From NCBI GenBank assembly GCA_002440085.1, contig DJRM01000049.1, positions 478-45,721 on the forward strand: 45,244 nt of DNA, read 5' to 3'. The DNA comes from Bacteroidales bacterium UBA6360. GTDB lineage: Bacteria; Bacteroidota; Bacteroidia; Bacteroidales; UBA932. The notes beneath the pieces were generated by a model. It had not been told where the DNA came from and searched no databases. It saw only the letters and a program-made list of their open reading frames with translations. Below are positions 8,592 through 16,009 of the stretch, one piece after another; within the stretch, counting starts at the first letter, position 1, and each line of letters starts with the position of its first letter. The position numbers and the translations under genes were made by a program.

Positions 8592-9394
8592 TTCCTATTG
8601 AATAGTCTTGACAGCAAGCCTTTCATTTTCTTTTTTTTCTGCTGCTGCGCATTCTGTTCCTCTCTTTCTATGTCGAAACGCATCTGATATATCAGGCGAT
8701 CCATATACTGAGCATATATGTTCGGGTATTTTTCGACTATGCGTTTCAATATCTGCGATTCGTTCTTCATCGCGGTTTTCACCAGTGTTTCCGTGGAGTG
8801 CTGGCGATAGAAGAAAAGTACCTTGTCTATCCGTACTACCTTGTCGTTAGGCCCAAGTAGGCGTAGAAGAAAGTCCCAGTCTTCGTATCCTGTCCGGAAG
8901 GAGACATCGTACTTTCCGGCGTCAACGGCATCTGCCCGTCGGAAAAAGCAAGTGCAGAATATGTGGTTGATGGCAATCAGTCTCCGGTAGTTGTATTGCG
9001 GCAGTTCCCAATTTCTGTCCTTGACTCCGAACATGCGCGCCTTGCAATACACAAGTTTCACGTCGGGCTGCTCCATGAAGACACGCATCGCCATTTCCAT
9101 GTATTCTCGACCAATTAGATCATCGGCATCAAGCGGGAGGATAAACTCACCGGACGCATTGTCTATGCCGGCGTTTCTTGCGCCAGCCAACCCTTTGTTT
9201 TCCTGATGGATGAGCCTGAACCGCGGATCCTTGTTGCAGAATTCCTTGGCAACCTTCCATGTCCCGTCCGTACTTCCGTCATCCACAATTATACACTCCC
9301 AATCTCCGTAAGTCTGTGAACGTACCGAGTCGAGTGTCTCCGCAAGAAAATTCTCCACATTGTAAGACGGAACTATTACTGAAATTTTAGGCAT
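8588..9394 (-). CDS. Glycosyltransferase family 2
   Basis: A 268-aa GT-A enzyme. The N-terminus ISVIVPSYNVENFLAETLDS is the classic GT2 start, followed by IIVDDGSTDGT (about residues 36-45), GLAGARNAGI and the metal/nucleotide-binding D89-A-D-D92 in LPLDADDL. The downstream part (GYEDWDFLLRLL) matches the acceptor/catalytic region. The C-terminus is strongly basic (QQQKKKKMKGLLSRLFNRK), which may attach it to the inner membrane. It overlaps the acyltransferase start by 4 bp and follows an RgpF-like gene by 10 bp. Donor sugar unknown. Confidence 0.9.
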   Translation of the reverse strand: MPKISVIVPSYNVENFLAETLDSVRSQTYGDWECIIVDDGSTDGTWKVAKEFCNKDPRFRLIHQENKGLAGARNAGIDNASGEFILPLDADDLIGREYMEMAMRVFMEQPDVKLVYCKARMFGVKDRNWELPQYNYRRLIAINHIFCTCFFRRADAVDAGKYDVSFRTGYEDWDFLLRLLGPNDKVVRIDKVLFFYRQHSTETLVKTAMKNESQILKRIVEKYPNIYAQYMDRLIYQMRFDIEREEQNAQQQKKKKMKGLLSRLFNRK

Positions 9395-9404
9395 AGCCGT
9401 GCTT

Positions 9405-10292
9405 TTATTTATTTAACTTGAACCTATATCCGAAGACCGTAATGAACTTCTCATGGTTAGTGCCATGGTAATTGATTGAGAACAGCCATTCTAACAAAGG
9501 CTGGATGTAGCGTTTAACTTTGATGAAGAAGTACTTGGACCAACTGGTGCGTATGAGGAAAGTCTCATATCCGTTTTCCGTTACGGCCATGCTGAGGATG
9601 CGCTCGTAGACGTGCGCCATTGTCGCCGTATTGTGCGAGCCTTTCGACTGCTGGAATATATTTTCTGTTATCCTGTCATCTTTTATCCATTTCGTCGCCG
9701 CGGCCCTGACAGCGAACATTGTGCCGCCACAGAAGTGCTTGACGTCAGACTTCATTCCCAACCGTTTCATTTCTTCTGAAAGCACTCCGGAATCTTCGAT
9801 TAGATTGTCTCTACGGATAATATCAAGACTCATCGCGTACGCAATCCCGACTCGTTTCCTATGTCTGAAAACTGCCAGAAGCTTATTGAACTGTTCTTCG
9901 GAGCCCAGCAGGGCATTTACTAGTTCGGAGCGCCACGTCGTCCCCGTGTAAGCGATGCCGTTCAGATAATTGACGACTTTGTCCTGATTTTTCGTGTGTA
10001 TCTTGACAATGAAGCAGTACTTGTTAAGGTCTGTCCGCTTGATTGCATATATGAACGGCCACACGTCATATCCGATATTCGGAGTGTCATAAAACATGAC
10101 GTCATTCTTGAATCCGGCAATAATCCTGCGTGTGTGCTCGCTGAGATTGCAGCCGGTAACAATCATGTCCCATTCACAGCCGTTGATATTCTTGAGTTTG
10201 TCAAGATAATAGGGCAGGTATTCTTCGTAATATATGTGCAGGACTACAAGCACCCTTATCGGAGACGTGTTACTATTTTCCAAGCTTTTCAT
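9405..10292 (-). CDS. RgpF-like rhamnan/polysaccharide biosynthesis protein (first of two tandem)
   Basis: The 295-aa protein resembles the RgpF/rhamnan-synthesis-F family, involved in building rhamnose-rich wall or O-polysaccharides. Recognisable blocks are VLVVLHIYYEEYLPYYLDKL, then MIVTGCNLSEHTRRII, the hallmark TPNIGYDVWPFIYA and FIVKIHTKNQ, and a later CGGTMFAVRA. It has no signal peptide or transmembrane segment and is probably cytosolic, acting on a lipid-linked glycan. Its start overlaps the preceding RgpF-like gene by 20 bp. The family assignment is from motif memory; the exact sugar linkage is not known. Confidence 0.8.
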   Translation of the reverse strand: MKSLENSNTSPIRVLVVLHIYYEEYLPYYLDKLKNINGCEWDMIVTGCNLSEHTRRIIAGFKNDVMFYDTPNIGYDVWPFIYAIKRTDLNKYCFIVKIHTKNQDKVVNYLNGIAYTGTTWRSELVNALLGSEEQFNKLLAVFRHRKRVGIAYAMSLDIIRRDNLIEDSGVLSEEMKRLGMKSDVKHFCGGTMFAVRAAATKWIKDDRITENIFQQSKGSHNTATMAHVYERILSMAVTENGYETFLIRTSWSKYFFIKVKRYIQPLLEWLFSINYHGTNHEKFITVFGYRFKLNK

Positions 10293-11106
10293 AAAGGTAT
10301 TTTATAAGTCTTAATCCTGCTGTCAACCTGTTCATTCCCATGATTTCCGTTACATATTCCGCCCCCCAGGTCCGTGATGCTTCGGCAATCATTGCGTCGG
10401 TTTCGGCAGACGGGAACTCCCTCACTATACGTGTGATGTCATGCCCTATACTCCCATTGTGCCTGACGAAAGAAGACTTCTTGACGAAAGGAAGACCTTC
10501 GCGGCAGAAACGGAGAGGCTTGTCATATATGGTTTTGTGCGGAGCCGCAAAAGCAAAGCCTATTGAAACATTGTGCTTTTGAAGAAGTTCTGTCATCCCG
10601 ATCTCGTACAGGCGACACACGTCATTCTTGTCCTTCGCCACGGTTACAGACATGAGAAAGTCGTTGAACCAGCCGGTGCTGAAGACATTTCTCGACAGAC
10701 CGACGAACCATGACTGCATGTGAGGAGTCTTTCTGTTCGGATTGTACACGAGCGAGAAAGCTCCGTTTTCTTCCGTTTCGAGACGCTCTAAAAGTGGCTT
10801 GAGATCAAACAGAGGCCCGAAGACTGAGTCATTGACAAGGTAGATGTAGTCGTATGTGTCAAGTTCAAGGTTCTCGGACGCCCAACCCCATGCTCTCTTA
10901 TAGGAGCCGAAATCATATTCTCCATGTCTTTCCGCCTCGCAGTGAAGTACATAAGGCGCGAGTCTTTCCGCCTGTCCTGAATTCATGGGCGAGTCGGCAC
11001 ACAAAACCACGCCTCCCAGCTCATTGAGGGATCGTATGTAAAACAACAGCGATTCCCCAACGATTCCGGATGGTATGTAGGCGGCAAACAGGAACAATCT
11101 TTTCAT
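10273..11106 (-). CDS. RgpF-like polysaccharide biosynthesis protein (second of two tandem)
   Basis: The start is taken at 11106 (MKRLFLFAAYIPSGIVGES) because the frame upstream of it (to 11157) looks non-coding; 11112 is an alternative. The protein, about 277 aa, contains LFYIRSLNELGG, HGEYDFGSYKRAWGWA and YIYLVNDSVFGP, which fit the RgpF/DUF-type glycosyltransferase group with the conserved DFGSY-x-R segment. It overlaps the next RgpF-like gene by 20 bp and begins 53 bp after the end of the broken GT4 gene. The two RgpF-like proteins are only distantly alike, so they are probably not a recent duplication. Confidence 0.8.
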   Translation of the reverse strand: MKRLFLFAAYIPSGIVGESLLFYIRSLNELGGVVLCADSPMNSGQAERLAPYVLHCEAERHGEYDFGSYKRAWGWASENLELDTYDYIYLVNDSVFGPLFDLKPLLERLETEENGAFSLVYNPNRKTPHMQSWFVGLSRNVFSTGWFNDFLMSVTVAKDKNDVCRLYEIGMTELLQKHNVSIGFAFAAPHKTIYDKPLRFCREGLPFVKKSSFVRHNGSIGHDITRIVREFPSAETDAMIAEASRTWGAEYVTEIMGMNRLTAGLRLIKYLYEKLGK

Positions 11107-11159
11107 CAGCATGTATTTTCGCCCCGCAAAGGTACTCAAAGACATCCAATATAACAAGC

Positions 11160-12230
11160 CTATTCTCCCGTCAGTTCACGAAACAGATTCATCCACTGGC
11201 TCATTATTTTGTCAATGTCGAAGACTGAACTGTGCTCACGGGCTTTTTCTCCCATCCTCTCCCTTAATTCTCTGTCGGACATAAGCCTCCTTAAGCCAGA
11301 TGACATCCAGGCGATGTCCCTTTGGGCGATGATAAAACCTGTCTCGCCGTCGAGAATCGCCTCCGCAGGCCCTGTCGGGCAATTGAATGCTATAGCAGGC
11401 GTGCCGGCTGCCGCAGCCTCCACAAGTACCATTGGAAATCCCTCGTATAGTAATGTCATCATATAGACGGCACTGCTTTCAAGCTCCTTGCGGAAATCTC
11501 CTGTCGGATGGTTGACCATGACGCTGTTCCCGATGCCGAGATTTCTCGCCATGGCGGAAAGGCGGCTTCGCTGTGGCCCGTCCCGTAGATGTCAAGACGC
11601 CAATCAGGGAAGTCTTTTGACACTGAACTCCAAACTTTCAGCATGTCCCCGTAGTTCTTCTGCGGTACCAGCCGTCCGCCGCTGATACATCTGTGCGGTC
11701 TGTCCACCTGGGGCGGAACAGCATTAATGTCTGCCGGATTATATATCTGGACGACGTTGTTCAGAACTTTTTCCATTTCTGCGCGTCCTCTTTGGTTAGA
11801 ACCACGAACTTTTTCATCCGCGACGCCGTATTTATGAACTTAGGAAGACGTCGGCTCTTTCCGCGTAAGTCAAAGCTGTCAAACGAGAAGTGGAACTCGG
11901 CAATCTTGGGGCAATCGTACTTTATTCTGGTCACGGAACTCATTTCGACTCCCGCCATGGAGATGCACACATCTGCCTTCACTTGTCTGAGAAATCTTTC
12001 CATTTTATGCCTATACAGCGGCCGCAGAATAGGTATCCGTATTTTACATTGAGATCGGTGAGGTGAACCTTGTCGCTTATCGGGAAGAACGGCTGTCGGC
12101 CTTTCTGGTGAAATGTCAAGATGTGGATTTCGCATCAGCAGCGTTCCGCAAGATAGTTCGCCTTCTGTATGAGCACACGTTCCATTCCACCTGAACTGTA
12201 TATTGTTGATGTGCAGTATACTATTGTCAT
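11160..12230 (-). pseudogene. Broken glycosyltransferase family 4 gene (one nonsense, three frameshifts)
   Basis: Translation from the ATG at 12230 gives MTIVYCTSTIYSSGGMERVL, a typical GT4 N-terminus. An in-frame TGA (12137-12135) follows after 31 codons, then the same frame continues EIHILTFHQKGRQPFF. Three shifts follow: near 12040 (into LRPLYRHKMERFLRQVKAD), near 11770 (KKVLNNVVQIYNP, then GGRLVPQKNYGDM), and near 11555 (into MARNLGIGNSV). The last part has the GT4 donor-site block YEGFPMVLVEAAAAGTP. All three shifts are in the same direction, as if one base were lost each time, and would restore a 357-aa protein. It heads the glycan operon and is the only damaged gene in the window. Confidence 0.9.
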
Positions 12231-12254
12231 TGTCGCTGAAGATTTGTTACAGGG

Positions 12255-12284
12255 CGAATATAAATAAAAAAGATTATATATTTG
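12255..12284. promoter_or_regulatory. Divergent promoter region between the broken GT4 gene and a GT2 gene
   Basis: On the plus strand TATATTTG (12277-12284) matches the -7 box and lies 12 bp before the GT2 ATG at 12297. On the minus strand TATATTCG (12262-12255) is a one-mismatch -7 box about 25 bp upstream of the GT4 pseudogene start, with TTTG 22 bp further up. The -33 element for the plus promoter is not convincing. Confidence 0.4.
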
Positions 12285-12296
12285 CAAAAAAAAACC

Positions 12297-13172
12297 ATGG
12301 TATCCGTAATTATTCCGGTCTATAATTCAGAAAAGTACATCGCACGTTGCCTTGACAGCCTCAGGGGACAGTCTTACGGCGATTGGGAGGCTGTTTGCGT
12401 AGACGACGGCAGCAGTGACGGGACGGCGGGGATTCTGAACCGTTATGCCGGTGAGGATGCCAGAATCCGTGTCCTGCATGTTGAAAACGGAGGAGTGTCA
12501 AGGGCGAGGAACCTTGCTCTCGAAATGTCGCGGGGAGAGTTCCTGCTTTTTGTCGACAGCGATGACTTTATCCATCCGCAGACGATGGAAATATGCGTGG
12601 GACTTGCCGGGAAGAACGGTTCGGATATTGTGGCGTTTACATATAACCGGTCATACCGGACAAAGAATATGATTCGTCAGCTCCTTCATTTGGGGGAGAA
12701 CGGGAAAGTCGGGTTCAGAAAATATGTTCCCGAAGAAATAGAATTCAGAGACACGGATGACATATTCGATTATGCGACGGAATATTCCAGTCCGGAGGGG
12801 ATTGAACGGAAATGGGCTGTAAAGCATTGCCAGCCATGGCGCTGCCTGTACAGGTCGTCGAAAGTGAGGGATATACGTTTTATCGAAGGCATAATCTATG
12901 AGGATTTTCCGTGGTGGAGCGAAGTTATGCTGAGGGTGAAGACTGCCACGATAATCAACCTTCCTCTGTATTTCTACTATCCGAATCTCGGCAGTTACAT
13001 CAATTCTTCCGCATCGGAATTCAAGGTGCGGAGTCTCCGTGTCGCTGTCCGTGCTGCGGAGGAGCTGTACGCGAGGGCGGCTTCTCCGCAGCAGCTCGTG
13101 AAATGGGAGCGGAACTTCCTTGGCCCGTTTCGCGATAAGCTCAGGAAAAAGGAGGCCGGTCTGAAGCGTTGA
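12297..13172 (+). CDS. Glycosyltransferase family 2
   Basis: The start is set at the ATG at 12297 (MVSVIIPVYNSEKYIARCLD); an upstream TTG would place the -7 box inside the gene. The 291-aa product has VCVDDGSSDGT (about residues 33-43), GVSRARNLAL, and the DXD-type D87-S-D-D90 in LFVDSDDF. The central HCQPWRCLYRSS and EDFPWWSE blocks are usual in LPS/capsule GT2 enzymes. The C-terminus is basic (RDKLRKKEAGLKR). It is transcribed away from the main glycan operon as a single gene and stops 15 bp before the end of the convergent capsular glycosyltransferase gene. Donor and acceptor are unknown. Confidence 0.9.
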   Translation: MVSVIIPVYNSEKYIARCLDSLRGQSYGDWEAVCVDDGSSDGTAGILNRYAGEDARIRVLHVENGGVSRARNLALEMSRGEFLLFVDSDDFIHPQTMEICVGLAGKNGSDIVAFTYNRSYRTKNMIRQLLHLGENGKVGFRKYVPEEIEFRDTDDIFDYATEYSSPEGIERKWAVKHCQPWRCLYRSSKVRDIRFIEGIIYEDFPWWSEVMLRVKTATIINLPLYFYYPNLGSYINSSASEFKVRSLRVAVRAAEELYARAASPQQLVKWERNFLGPFRDKLRKKEAGLKR

Positions 13173-13187
13173 GTTGGCGTCCGCTTT

Positions 13188-14108
13188 TCAATATTCTTCG
13201 GCTGGGTTCTTCGATGAGGTATGCAGCATGTGTTCTGCGAACGAACCGGCTTCTGGTGTCTTGGACATCCCGGACTTGTATTCTGTCTTCTGGAACATCG
13301 CGGCCGAGGTCAGCGCGTCCCACATTTTCTTGTCGTATGGGCACTTCCCGTATTGAAACCATACGGTGTGTGTCGCATCCTGATTGATTTTCGGCATCAC
13401 GCGGAACAGCTCCGCCGCTGTCTCGTTGTTCTCCACAAGTTTCCGGAACAGCATCTGGTGGATGAAGTAGTCTGCCGCGCTGTCCTCGCGCCTCCAGTAT
13501 TCGTAAATCAGTTCGAGCCATGCGGAGGCGAGGAAGTTGCCTCGTTTTGAACGGATGAAGCAGTTCTGGATAAACGCATACCAGCCTGTCTGGACGTTTC
13601 CGCTCATGTAGACAAAAAAATCGGTATCCCATAGCCGGCGGGGCAGAGGGTGCGGGATAAAGTCCGTCGCGTCAGCCCAAAGCCCGCCATATTTGACGAG
13701 AAGGGCAAGCCTGCATATATCTGCAAAATGTGCCGGTCTGAGCTTTCCGGTCTCCCATTTCCTCTTTATGTGCTCAGGCAGCTCAATCCAGCTGTCAATG
13801 TCGGTGGCGTCAAGCACGACAAGTTCCTGCGTGCAGTTTGTTCGTATGCTGTTCCAGCAGGCCTTGACGACGGGCGGCGCGGACTCCTCGCCCTGAAGCC
13901 AGATGCTGAATATCCTTTCCTCAGACTTCCCGCTTTCTGTAGCTTCGCCTTCAGGCCTTAGCCTGCGGATGAAATCAAGGTATGAGTCTAAATGGCTGTC
14001 GACTGCCCTCCGTGTCGCTTCGCCACGGATTCTTCTGCGCTCCCCGCGAGTTTTCCATATGGGGTTGAGTATGTGACCCTTGATAATGATTCTCAGTTTG
14101 TAGTTCAT
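13188..14108 (-). CDS. Capsular polysaccharide synthesis protein (GT32-like glycosyltransferase)
   Basis: The protein has 306 aa from the ATG at 14108 (MNYKLRIIIKG); an ATG at 14123 would add five residues. It matches the Caps_synth/GT32 type: KIFSIWLQG-like IFSIWLQGEESAPP, the block HFADICRLALLVKYGGLWAD and its DXD-type motif DATD, then FIPHPLP. These enzymes are cytosolic GT-A glycosyltransferases of capsule and LPS clusters. It converges with the GT2 gene (15 bp apart) and diverges from the NifU-like gene. A -7 box TATATTTG lies at 14139-14132, about 24 bp upstream of the start. Confidence 0.86.
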   Translation of the reverse strand: MNYKLRIIIKGHILNPIWKTRGERRRIRGEATRRAVDSHLDSYLDFIRRLRPEGEATESGKSEERIFSIWLQGEESAPPVVKACWNSIRTNCTQELVVLDATDIDSWIELPEHIKRKWETGKLRPAHFADICRLALLVKYGGLWADATDFIPHPLPRRLWDTDFFVYMSGNVQTGWYAFIQNCFIRSKRGNFLASAWLELIYEYWRREDSAADYFIHQMLFRKLVENNETAAELFRVMPKINQDATHTVWFQYGKCPYDKKMWDALTSAAMFQKTEYKSGMSKTPEAGSFAEHMLHTSSKNPAEEY

Positions 14109-14131
14109 TGAGGAAGAAAACAATCACTCTA

Positions 14132-14177
14132 CAAATATAGTCAAATCTTCTTAATATCGAAAAAATAACTATCTTTG
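14132..14177. promoter_or_regulatory. Divergent promoters: capsular glycosyltransferase (-) and NifU-like/GGGtGRT operon (+)
   Basis: Minus strand: TATATTTG at 14139-14132. Plus strand: TATCTTTG at 14170-14177. Both fit TAnnTTTG. The plus-strand TSS would fall just downstream of 14177, leaving an approximately 80-nt structured leader before the ATG at 14262. The -33 elements are weak on both sides. Confidence 0.5.
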
Positions 14178-14213
14178 CCGCGATAATCGCGGTGCGCATT
14201 GGGCGTGGCGCGC
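14178..14213 (+). other. Two consecutive hairpins in the leader of the NifU-like/GGGtGRT operon
   Basis: Hairpin 1 is the near-perfect palindrome CCGCGATAATCGCGG (14178-14192). Hairpin 2 pairs GTGCGC (14192-14197) with GCGCGC (14208-14213), using one G-U pair, around a 10-nt loop ATTGGGCGTG. The GC-rich pair sits immediately after the -7 box in an otherwise AT-rich gap, so it would form at the 5' end of the transcript or act as a DNA operator. It is not followed by a T-run, so it is not a normal terminator. Confidence 0.45.
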
Positions 14214-14261
14214 TTATTGTAGCGTAATGTCTTAAAAGCTAAACAATTATAAAACAGTTTT

Positions 14262-14963
14262 ATGATTTATTCACACGAAGTGCAGCAGATGTGCTGCGTT
14301 GCAAAGGGACCGAACCATGGTCCCGCTCCAATTCCTGAAGAGGGGAAATGGGTAAAAGCTAAAGAAGTTACCGACATCTCCGGACTTACTCACGGCGTCG
14401 GCTGGTGCGCCCCGCAGCAGGGTGCCTGCAAGCTTACGCTCAACGTGAAGGACGGAATCATCCAGGAGGCTCTTGTCGAGACTATCGGATGCTCCGGAAT
14501 GACTCATTCGGCTGCAATGGCAGCGGAGATCCTTCCTGGCAAGACCATCCTTGAGGCTCTTAACACTGACCTTGTGTGCGATGCGATTAACACCGCGATG
14601 CGCGAACTTTTCCTTCAGATTGTCTACGGACGTACCCAGTCGGCCTTCTCTGAGGGCGGACTCATGATCGGTGCCGGACTTGAGGATCTCGGAAAAGGAC
14701 TCCGCAGCCAGGTCGGCACTCTCTACGGAACCCTTGCAAAGGGACCGCGCTATCTTGAGATGGCAGAGGGTTACATCAAGACCATCGCCCTTGATAAGGA
14801 TGACCAGATCTGCGGATACGAATTCGTCCACATGGGCAAGTTCATGGATCTCGTGAAGAAGGGCGTAGACGCCAACGAGGCTCTCAAACAGGTGACCGGT
14901 TCATACGGCCGCTTCACCAAGGAGGCAGGTGCAGTCAAATATGTTGATCCACGTAAAGAATAA
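14262..14963 (+). CDS. NifU-like iron-sulfur cluster assembly scaffold protein (GGGtGRT-associated)
   Basis: The 233-aa protein is related to the NifU/IscU N-terminal scaffold fold but differs from housekeeping IscU. It has cysteines in MCCVAKG (near residue 11), GWCAPQQGACKL (about 48-57) and the NifU-like block TIGCSGMTHSAAMAAEIL (about 75-92), plus C105. The acid- and glycine-rich SEGGLMIGAGLEDLGKGL follows. The C-terminal half (YEFVHMGKFMDLVKKG) is not part of standard NifU. The next gene, 12 bp away with an AGGAG ribosome site, encodes a GGGtGRT protein, and I recall this pairing as common in anaerobes. The biochemical role is not established; cluster assembly or transfer is inferred. 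Confidence 0.8.
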   Translation: MIYSHEVQQMCCVAKGPNHGPAPIPEEGKWVKAKEVTDISGLTHGVGWCAPQQGACKLTLNVKDGIIQEALVETIGCSGMTHSAAMAAEILPGKTILEALNTDLVCDAINTAMRELFLQIVYGRTQSAFSEGGLMIGAGLEDLGKGLRSQVGTLYGTLAKGPRYLEMAEGYIKTIALDKDDQICGYEFVHMGKFMDLVKKGVDANEALKQVTGSYGRFTKEAGAVKYVDPRKE

Positions 14964-14975
14964 GGAGAAAAGACA

Positions 14976-15986
14976 ATGATAAGAGAAGTTAAGTTCGAAA
15001 GCCAGGATCGTCGTATCAAACAGATACTTGCTGTCCTCAATGAAAACGGCATCAAGGATATTGAAGAGGCCAACGCGATATGCGACAAGTACGGTCTCGA
15101 TCCTTACAAGACCTGCGAAGACACCCAGCCAATCTGCTTCGAGAACGCGAAGTGGGCATACGTCGTAGGCTCCGCAATCGCTCTCAAGAAGGGCTGCAAG
15201 AACGCTGCCGAGGCTGCCGAGGCAATCGGTCTGGGCCTCCAGTCATTCTGCATTCCGGGTTCTGTCGCTGACGACCGCAAGGTAGGCCTCGGCCACGGCA
15301 ACCTCGCCGCAATGCTCCTCCGCGAGGAGACTAAGTGCTTTGCATTCCTCGCCGGCCACGAGTCTTTCGCGGCTGCGGAGGGCGCAATCAAGATTGCCGC
15401 AAAGGCAGACAAGGTCCGCAAGGAGCCTCTCCGCTGCATCCTCAACGGTCTCGGAAAGGACGCGGCTCAGATTATCTCCCGCATCAACGGCTTCACATAC
15501 GTTCAGACCAAGTTCGACTATTTCACCGGCAAGCTTGAGATTGTCCGTGAAATAGCCTACAGTGACGGTCCGCGTGCAAAGGTCAGGTGCTACGGTGCAG
15601 ACGATGTCCGCGAGGGCGTGGCAATCATGTGGCACGAGGGCGTTGACGTTTCCATCACAGGTAACTCCACGAACCCTACCCGTTTCCAGCATCCTGTCGC
15701 AGGAACATATAAGAAGGAGCGCATCCTCGCGGGCAAGCCATATTTCTCAGTTGCATCCGGCGGCGGTACAGGCCGTACCCTTCATCCGGACAACATGGCC
15801 GCAGGTCCTGCGTCTTACGGTATGACCGACACGATGGGACGTATGCACTCGGACGCACAGTTTGCCGGCTCTTCATCAGTTCCGGCGCACGTCGAGATGA
15901 TGGGATTCCTCGGAATCGGCAACAACCCGATGGTCGGATGCACCGTAGCCTGCGCGGTTGACGTGGCGACTGCATTGAACAAATAG
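14976..15986 (+). CDS. GGGtGRT protein (conserved family of unknown function)
   Basis: The 336-aa protein carries the name-giving motif SGGGTGRTLHPDNMAAGPAS near residues 265-285 and ends with VGCTVACAVDVATALNK. The N-terminal half has DKYGLDPYKTCEDTQPIC-type cysteines (about residues 29-50) and a long Ala/Gly-rich middle (FCIPGSVADD, GLGHGNLAAMLL). No signal peptide or membrane helix is present. Cysteines at both ends and coupling to a NifU-like gene suggest it receives or carries an Fe-S cluster, but no reaction is known to me. The 12-bp spacing and strong AGGAG site show operon translation. Confidence 0.85.
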   Translation: MIREVKFESQDRRIKQILAVLNENGIKDIEEANAICDKYGLDPYKTCEDTQPICFENAKWAYVVGSAIALKKGCKNAAEAAEAIGLGLQSFCIPGSVADDRKVGLGHGNLAAMLLREETKCFAFLAGHESFAAAEGAIKIAAKADKVRKEPLRCILNGLGKDAAQIISRINGFTYVQTKFDYFTGKLEIVREIAYSDGPRAKVRCYGADDVREGVAIMWHEGVDVSITGNSTNPTRFQHPVAGTYKKERILAGKPYFSVASGGGTGRTLHPDNMAAGPASYGMTDTMGRMHSDAQFAGSSSVPAHVEMMGFLGIGNNPMVGCTVACAVDVATALNK

Positions 15987-16009
15987 TTTTTTTTTAAAAT
16001 AGTGTTGTT

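Noticed and set aside
12135..12137. TGA in the GT4 gene as a possible recoded (selenocysteine) codon
   Set aside because: GT4 enzymes have no selenocysteine at this position, no SECIS-like hairpin is evident, and three frameshifts in the same gene indicate decay.
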